Assembly (NCBI GenBank): GCA_947501845.1
Contig: CANMXP010000009.1
Span: 143,364-207,363, forward strand
Direction: 5' to 3'
Length of the DNA: 64,000 bases
From: an uncultured Flavobacteriaceae bacterium
GTDB lineage: Bacteria; Bacteroidota; Bacteroidia; Flavobacteriales; Flavobacteriaceae
Positions 18,045 to 27,793 of the stretch are shown in pieces; the first letter of the stretch is position 1; every line of letters starts with the position of its first letter. The notes beneath the pieces were generated by a model that saw only the letters and a list, made by a program, of their open reading frames with translations, ran no database searches and had not been told where the DNA came from. The translations under genes and the position numbers were made by a program.

Positions 18045-18998
18045 TTACTTAAAAAATGAATCTACAAACTCAAATTTGTTGAAAACTTGCAGATCTTCTA
18101 TACCTTCACCTACTCCTATATATTTTACTGGAATTTTAAACTGGTCTGAAATACCAATTACAACGCCTCCCTTTGCGGTTCCATCTAGTTTTGTAACTGC
18201 CAATGATGTTACTTCTGTTGCTGCTGTGAATTGTTTTGCCTGTTCAAACGCATTTTGCCCTGTAGAACCATCTAAAACCAATAGCACATCATTAGGAGTA
18301 TCGTCTACTACTTTCTGCATGACACGCTTTACCTTAGTAAGCTCATTCATTAAATTCACTTTATTATGTAAACGTCCTGCTGTATCTACAATCACCACAT
18401 CAGCATCTTGTGTAACGGCACTTTCTAAGGTATCAAATGCCACGGATGCAGGATCACTACCCATAGATTGTTTAACAATAGGTATATCTACTCTATCTGC
18501 CCACACTTGTAACTGGTCTATAGCTGCTGCTCTAAAAGTATCTGCTGCACCAAGCACCACCTTTAACCCTTGTTTTTTGAATTGATAGGCTAATTTACCA
18601 ATGGTAGTCGTTTTACCTACACCATTAACACCAACAACCATAATAACATAAGGTTTTTTGCCTTGTGGAATGGTAAACTCTGTTTCTTCTCCTAAATTTG
18701 TTTCACTTAATAAACCTGCAATTTCTTCACGAAGTATGACATTAAGTTCGTCGGTTCCCAAATATTTATCTTTTGAAACTCGTGCTTCAATACGCTCTAT
18801 AATTTTAAGTGTTGTATTGACTCCCACATCACTAGACACTAATACTTCTTCAAGATTATCTAAAACATCATCGTCTACTTTAGATTTTCCCGCTACAGCT
18901 TTACTTAATTTCCCAAAAAAACTGGATTTAGATTTTTCTAAACCTTTATCTAGGGTTTCTTTCTTTTCTGAAGAAAATATTTTTTTAAAAAAGCTCAT
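18045..18998 (-). CDS. ftsY: signal recognition particle receptor FtsY
   Basis: A 317-residue SRP-type GTPase that receives the SRP-ribosome complex at the inner membrane and delivers membrane proteins to the Sec translocon. The NG domain is complete: G1 GVNGVGKTT (123-131), ADTFRAAAIDQL (152-163), DTAGR (205-209) and TKLDG (269-273). The acidic A domain is very short, as usual in Bacteroidota. It is the last gene of the rpmB-rpmG-DUF4295-ftsY block, but a terminator hairpin at 19141-19168 separates it from the ribosomal genes, so it may have its own promoter. Confidence 0.97.
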   Translation of the reverse strand: MSFFKKIFSSEKKETLDKGLEKSKSSFFGKLSKAVAGKSKVDDDVLDNLEEVLVSSDVGVNTTLKIIERIEARVSKDKYLGTDELNVILREEIAGLLSETNLGEETEFTIPQGKKPYVIMVVGVNGVGKTTTIGKLAYQFKKQGLKVVLGAADTFRAAAIDQLQVWADRVDIPIVKQSMGSDPASVAFDTLESAVTQDADVVIVDTAGRLHNKVNLMNELTKVKRVMQKVVDDTPNDVLLVLDGSTGQNAFEQAKQFTAATEVTSLAVTKLDGTAKGGVVIGISDQFKIPVKYIGVGEGIEDLQVFNKFEFVDSFFK

Positions 18999-19140
18999 AT
19001 TTTAAGTTTACTCAATTATTGTTTATTGATCATAGCGTTCTTTTCTCCTTGCGGTAACGCTTAAATTATTTATGGCAATTTTCACACCATAAATTTTTAC
19101 TGCTATTATGGCAGAAAAACCTTCCAAATATAAACATAAA

Positions 19141-19168
19141 AAGCTGCTTTCTAAAAAGAAAGCAGCTT
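19141..19168 (-). terminator. terminator of the rpmB-rpmG-DUF4295 unit
   Basis: AAGCTGCTTTCT pairs with AGAAAGCAGCTT over 12 bases around a 4-base loop. On the minus strand the stem is followed by TTTATG, so it fits an intrinsic terminator just after the DUF4295 stop codon and before ftsY. Confidence 0.8.
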
Positions 19169-19192
19169 ATAATATTATGAAATATTACTGTT

Positions 19193-19345
19193 TTAGTTTT
19201 TACTAAAAAAGTCTTTTACTTGATCTGGACTCATAATGGATTCAACAAACATATAAGCTCCTGTTTTTGGTGATTTCACCATTTTGATAGCTTTAGTTAA
19301 TCTTTTAGATCCTGTTTGTAATGATGCTACTGATTTCTTTGCCAT
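19193..19345 (-). CDS. DUF4295 family small protein
   Basis: A 50-residue basic protein starting MAKKSVASLQTGSKRL and ending VKDFFSKN. The sequence and its place directly after rpmG are those of DUF4295, a small Bacteroidota family always found beside the L28/L33 genes; a role linked to the ribosome is likely but not proven. It begins 6 bases after the rpmG stop codon, so it is co-transcribed with rpmB and rpmG. Its small size makes it easy to miss. Confidence 0.93.
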   Translation of the reverse strand: MAKKSVASLQTGSKRLTKAIKMVKSPKTGAYMFVESIMSPDQVKDFFSKN

Positions 19346-19351
19346 GACTTA

Positions 19352-19534
19352 TTATTTTATCTCTTTATGAACTGTCATACGTTTTAGAATAGGATTAAAT
19401 TTTTTAATCTCCATTCTATCTGGCGTATTTTTTTTATTCTTAGTAGTAATGTATCTTGAAGTTCCTGGTTGACCAGACTCCTTGTGCTCTGTACACTCTA
19501 AAATTACTTGTATTCTGTTGCCTTTCTTTGCCAT
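19352..19534 (-). CDS. rpmG: 50S ribosomal protein L33
   Basis: A 60-residue L33. It shows the usual core ([15 protein letters not shown], then [20 protein letters not shown]). Only one Cys is present, so this is the zinc-free (C-minus) form. It lies between rpmB and the DUF4295 gene with short gaps (24 and 6 bases) in one operon. Confidence 0.96.
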   Translation of the reverse strand: MAKKGNRIQVILECTEHKESGQPGTSRYITTKNKKNTPDRMEIKKFNPILKRMTVHKEIK

Positions 19535-19558
19535 TTCTTTACTTATTAAATACAGCTA

Positions 19559-19795
19559 TTATTTTAAAAACCCTTTAGATTTTGCTTCCTTAATTGCTGC
19601 AGATATACCTATTTTATTAATAGTTTTTAAAGCAGATGCAGAAACTTTCAAAGTTATCCAACTGTCTTCTTCTGGAATGTAAAAACGCTTCTTTAATAAA
19701 TTCGCATTAAATTTACGTTTTGTTCTGTTTAATGCATGAGAAACATTGTTTCCAACCATTGCCTTCTTTCCTGTAAGTTCACAAACTCTTGACAT
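19559..19795 (-). CDS. rpmB: 50S ribosomal protein L28
   Basis: A 78-residue L28 starting [20 protein letters not shown], full length for the family. It is the first gene of the rpmB-rpmG-DUF4295 operon. A TATATTTG promoter element lies 41 bases upstream of the ATG. Confidence 0.97.
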   Translation of the reverse strand: MSRVCELTGKKAMVGNNVSHALNRTKRKFNANLLKKRFYIPEEDSWITLKVSASALKTINKIGISAAIKEAKSKGFLK

Positions 19796-19836
19796 GATAT
19801 ATAACTTTAATTTTTTTGTTGCTTAAAATCGAGGTG

Positions 19837-19844
19837 CAAATATA
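19837..19844 (-). promoter_or_regulatory. TATATTTG -7 element upstream of rpmB
   Basis: Read on the minus strand this is TATATTTG, a match to TAnnTTTG. It precedes rpmB by about 41 bases, leaving a short leader. It lies in the 83-base gap between cinA and rpmB. Confidence 0.5.
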
Positions 19845-19878
19845 CAAATTCTTTAATTTACAGCAACCTAAATTTTAA

Positions 19879-21129
19879 TCAATTTTTAAAAATTTCTTTT
19901 AGCAACATTTCCAGCGCTTTATTTACCGCTTTATTTATCACTTTTACACGATGATTTCCAAAGTTAAATTTTTCTGAATAAACACCTGTTTTTGTAGCTA
20001 TTCCTATAAAAACCGTTCCTACCTCGGCATCTGAATCCCCTTTTGTTGGTCCCGCATTGCCTGTTGTTGCTACTGCAAAGTCTGATTGAAACAACCGTAG
20101 GGCATTTTGAGCCATCGATTCTACGACTTGGGAACTCACTACAGAATGTGCCTCAATATCTTCTTTAGAGACCCCCAAAACATTTATTTTGGATGCGGTA
20201 GAGTATGTCACAACACCTCCATTAAAGTAAGCTGAAGCTCCAGAATTCGCAGTAAAACGTTCTGCTACTGTTCCTCCAGTACAACTTTCGGCTATTGATA
20301 ATGTTTTTCCTATTTTGGTCAGGTGTTTAGAAATAATCACTTCAACCGAACCTTCCTCGTCTTCAAAACCAAAAAATTCATCTTTAATTAATGGCAGTAC
20401 TTTGTCTATTTCTTTTTGAACATCATCTTTAACCTGTTGTTCGTCGTCTCCTTTTGCCGACAGGCGCAATCTCATTTGTCCTAAATTTGGTAAATACGCC
20501 AATTTTACGTGTTCTGGTAAAGCATCTTCCCAAGTTTCTATTCTATCTGCTAATGCACTTTCTCCTAAGCCATACACCAATAAGGTTTTATGTAAAATAA
20601 AAGGGCAATTATATTTTTCTTTTAACTTAGGAACTACTTGGTATTCTATTAAAGCATTCATTTCATAAGGCACACCAGGAAGTGAAACAAAAACTTTATC
20701 GTCTTTTTCTAGCCACATACCAGGGGCTGTGCCTAGTTTGTTCATTAATACTTTTGCCTTTGATGGTACTAAAGCCTGATCTTTATTTACTTGTAAAAGA
20801 GAACCTCCTACGTAATTTCTCCAAATGTATTCTATGTTTTTTAAAACAGAATCGTCTTTTACCAGGGTATCATTAAAATATCCAGCAATGGTTTTTTTGG
20901 TAATATCATCTTTTGTAGGCCCTAAACCTCCTGTAAGAATAACAATATCCACATTATTTTCGGCTTCTTTTAAAGCTTTTAGAATATGTGATTTATCGTC
21001 TTGAACAGATGTTATTTGATATACAGAAACTCCAATTTTATTAAGCTGCTTTGCTATGAATGCAGAATTGGTATCTATAACTTGCCCAATGAGAAGCTCA
21101 TCACCGATAGTGATTATTTCGGCTAACAT
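19879..21129 (-). CDS. cinA: CinA-like competence/damage-inducible protein
   Basis: A 416-residue protein with the two classical CinA parts: an N-terminal MoaB-like (COG1058) domain (1-170, with GDELLIGQVIDTNSAFIA and LTGGLGPTKDDIT) and a C-terminal nicotinamide-nucleotide amidase-type domain (260-416, with SIAESCTGGTVAERFT and ATTGNAGPT). CinA acts in pyridine-nucleotide recycling and, in some bacteria, competence. The start codon overlaps the stop of the upstream Hpt gene by one base, so translation is probably coupled. Confidence 0.93.
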   Translation of the reverse strand: MLAEIITIGDELLIGQVIDTNSAFIAKQLNKIGVSVYQITSVQDDKSHILKALKEAENNVDIVILTGGLGPTKDDITKKTIAGYFNDTLVKDDSVLKNIEYIWRNYVGGSLLQVNKDQALVPSKAKVLMNKLGTAPGMWLEKDDKVFVSLPGVPYEMNALIEYQVVPKLKEKYNCPFILHKTLLVYGLGESALADRIETWEDALPEHVKLAYLPNLGQMRLRLSAKGDDEQQVKDDVQKEIDKVLPLIKDEFFGFEDEEGSVEVIISKHLTKIGKTLSIAESCTGGTVAERFTANSGASAYFNGGVVTYSTASKINVLGVSKEDIEAHSVVSSQVVESMAQNALRLFQSDFAVATTGNAGPTKGDSDAEVGTVFIGIATKTGVYSEKFNFGNHRVKVINKAVNKALEMLLKEIFKN

Positions 21130-21470
21130 TATAAATTAAAATCTGATCTTATTTCTGCAATAGCATGATCTACTGCGTCTATAACAATTTTTAATTGCGA
21201 TGTAATATCCATATCTCGCTTTTCGAATTTACCCCAATCCTGAACTTCAATTAGGATATCTAACACACCTAATTCGAATAAATCGATTGTGGGTTTCATT
21301 TTATGAGCTGCTTGGTAGGCATTAAAATAATCTCCTTCTGCTACTGCTTTTTTTAATCGTTCTGCATCTTCTGGGACTTCTTCTAAAAAAGTCTCCGCTA
21401 GCGTTTTTATAAAATCCTCGTCATTATCGGCTAACTCTCGTACTCTAAATAATTTGTAATGTTGCTCCAT
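21129..21470 (-). CDS. histidine phosphotransfer (Hpt) domain protein
   Basis: A 113-residue helical protein with the Hpt phosphorylation motif, probable phosphoacceptor H56 in AYQAAHKMKP. Hpt proteins pass phosphate between sensor kinases and response regulators in multi-step relays. No kinase or regulator is nearby. It is packed tightly between an FAA-hydrolase gene and cinA. Confidence 0.85.
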   Translation of the reverse strand: MEQHYKLFRVRELADNDEDFIKTLAETFLEEVPEDAERLKKAVAEGDYFNAYQAAHKMKPTIDLFELGVLDILIEVQDWGKFEKRDMDITSQLKIVIDAVDHAIAEIRSDFNL

Positions 21471-22082
21471 TTATTTTACTATTATCGAAAACATTTCCTT
21501 GTCTTCTATAAAACCTTTTAATTTATCATTTGCAAATACTTTGCCAACACCTGCTGGTGTGCCCGTAAAGATAATATCTCCTATCTTTAAAGTAAAATAT
21601 TTTGACACATATTCTATGAGTTCGTCAATTTTCCATAACATGAAACTCGTATTCCCCTTTTGAACAATATCTTCATTTTTATGTAATGAAAAGCCAACAT
21701 CATTAATATTCTCAAAATCACTCACATTCAACCACTTACCTATTACTGCCGATCCATCAAAAGCTTTAGACTTTTCCCATGGCAAACCTTTTCCTTTTAA
21801 TTCGCTTTGCATATCACGAGCAGTAAAATCGATTCCTAAACTAATTTCTTTATAATACTTATGTGCAAACTTTCTATCTATATACTTTCCTACTCTATTG
21901 ATCTTTACTAAAATTTCTACTTCATGATGGACATCATTTGAAAAATCTGGAATAAAAAAAGGCTGTTTTTTCAATAAAATTGCAGTATCCGGCTTTAAAA
22001 AAACCACAGGATCTGTGGGTTTTTCATTTTCTAATTCTTTGATGTGTTCGGTATAATTTCTACCAATACAAATAAGCTTCAT
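21471..22082 (-). CDS. fumarylacetoacetate hydrolase family protein
   Basis: A 203-residue single-domain FAH-fold enzyme. It has the usual start (KLICIGRNYTEHIKEL), the metal-ligand region HHEVEILVKI and the closing IIFTGTPAGVGKV. Members cleave or decarboxylate 2-oxo-acid compounds such as acylpyruvates or oxaloacetate. I chose the ATG at 22082; another ATG lies four codons upstream. The stop codon directly abuts the Hpt gene start. Confidence 0.9.
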   Translation of the reverse strand: MKLICIGRNYTEHIKELENEKPTDPVVFLKPDTAILLKKQPFFIPDFSNDVHHEVEILVKINRVGKYIDRKFAHKYYKEISLGIDFTARDMQSELKGKGLPWEKSKAFDGSAVIGKWLNVSDFENINDVGFSLHKNEDIVQKGNTSFMLWKIDELIEYVSKYFTLKIGDIIFTGTPAGVGKVFANDKLKGFIEDKEMFSIIVK

Positions 22083-22192
22083 ATTCCCTATCATTCCTGT
22101 CTTTACAGGAATCTTTAATTATTGAATTTTGACTTAAAAGTTAGGGATTCACTTCGACTCCGCTCTTTGGTGACCAAGCAGGAATAACAAAA

Positions 22193-22969
22193 TTACCCTA
22201 ATTTATTATTAAAACTTCTAAGTTTTATACTAGTTAGCACTTTTTTGGTATACAAAGGAAAATCTGCATTCAACAACCATCCAAAATAGCCTGGCTCTTT
22301 TTCCAAGACCTCTGTAACCAACTTTCCTTTATGCTTTCCAAAAGAAAAACATTCTACACCTTCTTTATTATATGCTATAAAACCTGCAAAATCTGCAAAC
22401 TTTTTTCTTGAACTAAACTCTGCTAAAAATTTAGTATTATTTTCTACCTCATCATATTTTTCAATTTGTGCTTTTAAAACTTCGTAAGTAGCATTAGTAT
22501 CTGCTTCTGCACTATGGGCACCATCAAGGTTTTTATCGCAATAAAACTTGTACGCAGCGCTTAAAGTACGCTGTTCCATTTTATGGAAAATAGTTTGCAC
22601 ATCTATAGCTAAACGGTTTTTCATATCGAAATCAATATCTGCACGCAACATCTCTTCTGCCAATAAAGGGATATCAAATCTATTGGAATTAAACCCACCT
22701 AAATCTGAATCTTTAATCATATTATGAATTTCTTTAGAAAGCTCTTTGAATGTTGGCTCATTTGCAACTTTTTCATTAGTGATACCATGAATTTCAATAA
22801 CTTCTTTTGGAATGGTCATTTCTGGATTCACCAACCAAGTTTTACTTTCTTCTGTTCCGTTGGGAAACACTTTAAGAATAGAGATTTCGACGATACGATC
22901 TTTTGAAATATTCACACCTGTTGTTTCTAGATCGAAGAAACAAATGGGCTTGGTGAGATTTAGTTGCAT
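22193..22969 (-). CDS. DnaQ-like 3'-5' exonuclease
   Basis: A 258-residue protein with a DEDDh exonuclease domain (1-175): D13 and E15 in FFDLETTG, D99 in FNSNRFDIPLL, and H152/D157 in GAHSAEADT. Residues 205-250 (ECFSFGKHKGKLVTEVLEKE and following) form the small C-terminal domain found in exodeoxyribonuclease X-like proteins. It is probably a repair or proofreading nuclease separate from the main DNA polymerase III epsilon subunit. It is alone on its strand between the E2 gene and the FAA-hydrolase gene. Confidence 0.9.
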   Translation of the reverse strand: MQLNLTKPICFFDLETTGVNISKDRIVEISILKVFPNGTEESKTWLVNPEMTIPKEVIEIHGITNEKVANEPTFKELSKEIHNMIKDSDLGGFNSNRFDIPLLAEEMLRADIDFDMKNRLAIDVQTIFHKMEQRTLSAAYKFYCDKNLDGAHSAEADTNATYEVLKAQIEKYDEVENNTKFLAEFSSRKKFADFAGFIAYNKEGVECFSFGKHKGKLVTEVLEKEPGYFGWLLNADFPLYTKKVLTSIKLRSFNNKLG

Positions 22970-23028
22970 TTAACTTAAAATATTAATAAGTTGTAAATAT
23001 ACTAAATTGCTAAAGTGTAGAAACAAAA

Positions 23029-23053
23029 AAACCAACTGTTTTAAAGTTGGTTT
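23029..23053 (-). terminator. terminator after the E2 acyltransferase gene
   Basis: AAACCAACT pairs with AGTTGGTTT around a 7-base loop. On the minus strand the stem is followed by a run of T. It lies 22 bases after the stop codon of the lipoyl E2 gene. Confidence 0.75.
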
Positions 23054-23074
23054 CTAATATTTATTGTTTAAAAA

Positions 23075-24397
23075 TCATATTTCCCTGTCACTATCCCAAG
23101 CTTCCAGATAGTCTTTTACGCCTTTTACAAACTGGCCACCCAACGCACCATTTACAACGCGATGGTCGTATGAATGTGATAAAAACATTTTATAACGAAT
23201 TCCTATAAAATCACCCTCGGGAGTTTCTATTACCGCTGGTACTTTTCTAATGGCACCAAGTGCCAATATCCCTACTTGTGGTTGATTTATTATTGGGGTT
23301 CCCATAATACTACCAAAGGTTCCCACATTAGTCACTGTATATGTACCACCTTGAATATCGTCTGGTTTTAATTTATTTATTCGGGCTCTATTTGCCAAAT
23401 CATTAACTTGTTTGGTCATACCAACTAAATTGAGTTGATCGGCATTTTTTATAACTGGCACTATTAAATTACCGTCTGGTAAAGCAGCAGCCATACCCAA
23501 ATTAATATTTTTCTTTTTCACAATGGTATCACCTTGAAGTGAGATATTCATCATTGGGAAATCTCGAAGCGCTTTGGCAACAGCTTCCAGAAAAATGGGT
23601 GTAAAAGTTAAATTCTCTCCTTCACGCTTCATAAACCCATCCTTAACCTGTTTTCTCCAATTCCATATCTTGGTAACATCGGCTTCAATGAAACTTTGTA
23701 CATGGGCAGATGTTTGTACAGACTCAACCATATGATGTGCTATAATCTTGCCCATTCTGGTCATTTGCATAATTTCATCTTCTCCGCTAGAAACGACTGG
23801 TGCAGAAACTGTTTGTGGTTTTTCTACAGATTTAGACCGAACAACTGGTGTTTCTGTATTTGGTGTTATTGACTTTTGTCCAGTAGCCCTTCCATTTTCT
23901 ATATAACCAAGAATATCATTCTTAGTAACACGTCCATCTTTTCCACTTCCCGAAATAGCGTCTAACTCTTGCTGGTTAATACCTTCTTGTTTCGCTATAT
24001 TTCTAACAAGCGGTGAATAAAAGTGTTCTCCGTTAGAGACTACAGGAGCAACCGCTTCTTTGGCTACGGCTATAGTTTCTTCAACCAATTCAATAGCCTC
24101 TTCTTCTTGATGCTGTTCTTCTTCATTTATATCGGCAGCTTCAGAATCTTCCTTTCCTTCTATTTCAATAACAGCGATAACTTGATCAACTTGTACAACA
24201 TCATCTACACTAAAAAGCTTCTCGACCAAAACGCCATCTACCTCACTTGGTACTTCACTATCAACTTTATCTGTCGCTATTTCTAAAACAGGCTCATCCA
24301 TTTCAATAGTATCTCCAACCTCCTTTAACCAAGATGTTATTGTCGCTTCTGCAACACTCTCACCCATTTTCGGTAACTTAAGTTCAAACTTTGCCAT
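23075..24397 (-). CDS. 2-oxo acid dehydrogenase E2 acyltransferase
   Basis: A 440-residue dihydrolipoamide acyltransferase. Residues 1-80 form a lipoyl domain with the lipoyl-Lys K44 (ATDKVDSE); an acidic/Val-Ala linker follows; an E3/E1-binding domain lies at about 128-165; residues 215-440 form the catalytic domain. The catalytic loop reads DHRVVNGALGG, so the expected Asp of HxxxDG is replaced by N416, while H412 is kept. It is probably the E2 of a branched-chain or other 2-oxo-acid complex; no E1 or E3 gene is adjacent. A terminator follows. Confidence 0.92.
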   Translation of the reverse strand: MAKFELKLPKMGESVAEATITSWLKEVGDTIEMDEPVLEIATDKVDSEVPSEVDGVLVEKLFSVDDVVQVDQVIAVIEIEGKEDSEAADINEEEQHQEEEAIELVEETIAVAKEAVAPVVSNGEHFYSPLVRNIAKQEGINQQELDAISGSGKDGRVTKNDILGYIENGRATGQKSITPNTETPVVRSKSVEKPQTVSAPVVSSGEDEIMQMTRMGKIIAHHMVESVQTSAHVQSFIEADVTKIWNWRKQVKDGFMKREGENLTFTPIFLEAVAKALRDFPMMNISLQGDTIVKKKNINLGMAAALPDGNLIVPVIKNADQLNLVGMTKQVNDLANRARINKLKPDDIQGGTYTVTNVGTFGSIMGTPIINQPQVGILALGAIRKVPAVIETPEGDFIGIRYKMFLSHSYDHRVVNGALGGQFVKGVKDYLEAWDSDREI

Positions 24398-24482
24398 ATT
24401 AATAACGTAATGCTTGTTTTTTTAATTTCGATTGCAAAATTAATCAAAAAACATTGATTTTTTTAAATTATTTACAATAAAA

Positions 24483-25580
24483 CTATTCTATAATAATAAT
24501 TTCCCCTCTCACTATTGCATTATCACTCCCAAGGACAAAATTAGAGTTTTTGGGGCATATTTTAAAAGTAATTTCTTTGTCCTTACTATCTTCAATCATT
24601 TTTATAATGTCCTTATACTTATAACTATTTGCATCAAATATTATTTCAGTATGCTTTTCAACGGTATCCAATTTCTGTTTTAAAATAACTTTCTTGGGTA
24701 AAACAGTTTTTAATTTTTCATTCATTATATCTGAAAGAAACATGTATTGGTCAACATTTTTTTGCTGATTAACAGGCATTTTTCGAAAAGCATATACCAA
24801 TCTAAGCCCTAACCAAACCAGCATATCGAATAATATATTTTTCTTAAAATGTTTCTTATAAAATATTTGCATGGCACCATAAAAACGGCGCGCATAAAAC
24901 TTGTCTCTTAATGTACTTTCCCCCTTATAATGAATAACACTAGAAGTACCATTATAATAATTCCTGTAACCAGCTTTTAAAACCCTATAAGACAAATCAA
25001 TGTCCTCGCCATACATGAAGTAATCTTCATCAAATCCTCCTACCTCATTATAAATATTTCGTTTTAACAACATAAAAGCCCCAACAAGAACATCAACATT
25101 TCCTATTTCATTTTCATGTAGGTGATTTGCATAGTAGTCTTTAGAATTCCCCAATAACTTTTTAAATGCTGATCTTATATAGGGAATATTACGTTTACTT
25201 TCAGGTAAAAACACGCCAGCTCCATTAATTAATTTGCAACCAACTATGCCTAATTTCTCTTTTTCATCTGAAAACTTTAACAGCTTTAAAAACGTATCTT
25301 CAGCAACTACTGTGTCTGGGTTTAGAATACAAATATATTCTCCCTGAGCTTGCGAAACACCAATGTTATTACCTTTAGAAAATCCAAAATTCGTTTTATT
25401 CTCTATAAGGTTAATCTCTGGAAATAATGCCTTCACCATTTTACAACTATCGTCTTCCGAATTATTATCGACAACAATAATTTCTGCATCAATATCAGAA
25501 ATAGCTGCTTGTACACTTTTAAGACAGAGCTCTAAAAAGTAGCGAACATTATAATTTAATATAACAATTGAAAGTTTCAA
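24483..25580 (-). CDS. family 2 glycosyltransferase
   Basis: A 365-residue GT2 enzyme of the rhamnosyltransferase-like type. The N-terminal GT-A domain begins KLSIVILNYNVRYFLELC, with VVDNNSEDDS, the metal-binding region LNPDTVV, and the acceptor-loop FDEDYFMYGEDIDLSYRV near residues 188-205. The last 90 residues are a separate poorly conserved tail. It probably adds a sugar to a cell-surface polysaccharide. It starts 7 bases after the recR stop codon on the same strand, so both are likely one operon. Confidence 0.9.
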   Translation of the reverse strand: MKLSIVILNYNVRYFLELCLKSVQAAISDIDAEIIVVDNNSEDDSCKMVKALFPEINLIENKTNFGFSKGNNIGVSQAQGEYICILNPDTVVAEDTFLKLLKFSDEKEKLGIVGCKLINGAGVFLPESKRNIPYIRSAFKKLLGNSKDYYANHLHENEIGNVDVLVGAFMLLKRNIYNEVGGFDEDYFMYGEDIDLSYRVLKAGYRNYYNGTSSVIHYKGESTLRDKFYARRFYGAMQIFYKKHFKKNILFDMLVWLGLRLVYAFRKMPVNQQKNVDQYMFLSDIMNEKLKTVLPKKVILKQKLDTVEKHTEIIFDANSYKYKDIIKMIEDSKDKEITFKICPKNSNFVLGSDNAIVRGEIIIIE

Positions 25581-25587
25581 ATAACAA

Positions 25588-26205
25588 TTATAACTTTAAA
25601 GAATTTTCAAATGGTATTCTATTTACAATACTTCTTCCTAAAGTAATTTCATCTGCATATTCTAATTCATCACCAACAGAAATCCCCCTCGCTATAGTAG
25701 ACGTAAAAATTTGATATTCTTGAATTTGTTTAAAAATATAAAAATTTGTGGTATCTCCTTCCATCGTTGAACTTAATGCAAAAATAAGTTCTTTAACATG
25801 ACCTTCTTTCACCTTACTTACCAAGGACTCTATGTTTAAATCGTGTGGACCAATACCATCCATAGGTGAAATTTTGCCTCCCAAAACATGATACAACCCT
25901 TTAAATGAACTTGTGTTTTCTATGGCCATAACATCTTTAATATCTTCAACCACACAAATAATACTTTCATTTCTATTCGGGCTAGCACATATTTCACAGA
26001 GGTCCTGGTCACTTATATTGTGGCACGACTTACAGAATTTAACTTCGTTACGCATAGCCTGTAAAGCTTCAGAAAGCATCATTGTTTGCTCTTTTGGCTG
26101 CCTTAACATATGCAATATCAAACGCAAAGCTGTTCGCTTACCTATTCCAGGTAATTGAGACATTTCATTTACAGCACGTTCTAATAATTTTGAAGAAAAT
26201 TCCAT
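25588..26205 (-). CDS. recR: recombination protein RecR
   Basis: A 205-residue RecR, full length. It has the N-terminal HhH region ([12 protein letters not shown]), a zinc finger with C58, C61, C70 and C73, and a Toprim domain (about 80-175). RecR works with RecO and RecF in loading RecA at gaps. It is the first gene of a probable recR-GT2 unit and divergent from the sodium:solute symporter gene. Confidence 0.97.
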   Translation of the reverse strand: MEFSSKLLERAVNEMSQLPGIGKRTALRLILHMLRQPKEQTMMLSEALQAMRNEVKFCKSCHNISDQDLCEICASPNRNESIICVVEDIKDVMAIENTSSFKGLYHVLGGKISPMDGIGPHDLNIESLVSKVKEGHVKELIFALSSTMEGDTTNFYIFKQIQEYQIFTSTIARGISVGDELEYADEITLGRSIVNRIPFENSLKL

Positions 26206-26329
26206 TTCCGCGAATTTACTATTTAGACTCGAAATTCACTAATTTTCACTAACTCTTTTAAATTACACACCTTATCATTTGGAATTTGGGATTTAATATT
26301 AGTAATTTAAACACTTAAAATTTGTTTTA

Positions 26330-27793
26330 ATGTCTGCTACACAAATCATACTACTAATAGCGCTTTATTTTGGTGTACTCATTCTTATATCGTACTTAAC
26401 TGGTAAAGAAGATTCTAACGAAACCTTTTTTAAAGCCAAAAGACAATCGCCATGGTTTGTTGTAGCTTTTGGAATGATAGGTGCTTCACTCTCTGGTGTT
26501 ACGTTTATTTCTGTTCCTGGTTGGGTAGAATCCTCTCAGTTTAGCTATATGCAGGTTGTTCTGGGATATTTAGCGGGTTATTTTGTTATAGCTTATGTAT
26601 TGCTTCCCATATATTACAAACTTAACGTAATTTCAATATATCAATATTTAGAAGAACGCTTTGGCGTGGTGAGTTATAAAACTGGGGCTTTCTTCTTTTT
26701 TATCTCAAGAGTTTTAGGGGCTTCTTTTCGATTATACCTAGTTGCCATTGTATTACAAAAATTTGTTTTTGATGCTTACGGGTTTCCTTTTTGGGGAACC
26801 GTAACCATTTCAATTCTATTAATATGGTTATATACTTATAAAGGCGGCATTAAAACCATAGTCTGGACAGACACCTTACAAACTTTGTTTATGCTTGTTG
26901 CGGTTATTATAGCTATCATCCTAATTACCGATAAACTAGGCTGGAGCTTTTCAGAGTTTTTAGCTTCAGATGAATTGAGTACCTATAACAAAACTTTTTT
27001 CACCGAGTCTTTTTTAGCAAAAAACCATCTGGTTAAGTCTTTTCTCGGGGGTATGTTTATAGCTATTTGTATGACGGGGCTAGACCAAGATATGATGCAA
27101 AAAAACCTGACTTGCAAAACACTTAAAGACGCTCAAAAGAATATGGTTTCTTTCAGTTTGGTTTTAGTTGTCGTTAATTTTATCTTTCTATTACTTGGAG
27201 CGCTTTTGTTTATTTATGCCAATAAATTCAATATAGCCATTCCTACACTAGACGGCAAGATAAAAACCGATTTACTGTTCCCTGAAATAGCATTAAATGG
27301 TGGCTTGAGCATAACATTAGCCGTCGTGTTTTTACTAGGTTTAATTGCAGCTGCTTATAGTAGTGCCGATAGTGCCCTAACATCACTAACCACATCCTTT
27401 TGTGTCGATTTTTTAGGAATAGAAAAAATTGAAGAATCCAAACAAAAAGGTTTACGAAAACGAATTCATGTCTTAATGAGCATCATTCTAATTTTTGTTA
27501 TCGTAGCTTTTAAATATATTCTGGACAGTAACGTTATTGACAACCTTTTAAAAGTTGCTGGTTATACGTATGGTCCGCTACTTGGGTTGTTTGCCTTTGG
27601 AATTTTTACCAAGTTTAAAATCATAGACAAATATGTTTGGCTTGTTACATTAGTGTCCGTAATACTTTCTTATATCATTGGAAAAATTCCAGCCGAACAG
27701 ATTGGAGGTTATATTATTGGCTACGAACTTCTAATAATTAACGGGCTTATAACGTTTTTGGGACTAATACTGATTCGTAGCAAGCAAAACTAA
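26330..27793 (+). CDS. sodium:solute symporter
   Basis: A 487-residue inner-membrane carrier of the SSS family with about 13 membrane segments. The family patterns [20 protein letters not shown] near the start, [10 protein letters not shown] in the middle and [14 protein letters not shown] after residue 340 are present. It uses the sodium gradient to import a solute that cannot be told from sequence alone. Its last 30 bases overlap the 3' end of the convergent CoA-binding protein gene. Confidence 0.92.
   Translation: MSATQIILLIALYFGVLILISYLTGKEDSNETFFKAKRQSPWFVVAFGMIGASLSGVTFISVPGWVESSQFSYMQVVLGYLAGYFVIAYVLLPIYYKLNVISIYQYLEERFGVVSYKTGAFFFFISRVLGASFRLYLVAIVLQKFVFDAYGFPFWGTVTISILLIWLYTYKGGIKTIVWTDTLQTLFMLVAVIIAIILITDKLGWSFSEFLASDELSTYNKTFFTESFLAKNHLVKSFLGGMFIAICMTGLDQDMMQKNLTCKTLKDAQKNMVSFSLVLVVVNFIFLLLGALLFIYANKFNIAIPTLDGKIKTDLLFPEIALNGGLSITLAVVFLLGLIAAAYSSADSALTSLTTSFCVDFLGIEKIEESKQKGLRKRIHVLMSIILIFVIVAFKYILDSNVIDNLLKVAGYTYGPLLGLFAFGIFTKFKIIDKYVWLVTLVSVILSYIIGKIPAEQIGGYIIGYELLIINGLITFLGLILIRSKQN

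Noticed and set aside
18037..18585. Long plus-strand open frame opposite ftsY
   Set aside because: It is the antisense shadow of ftsY; the protein is rich in Ser, Thr and Cys without any domain.
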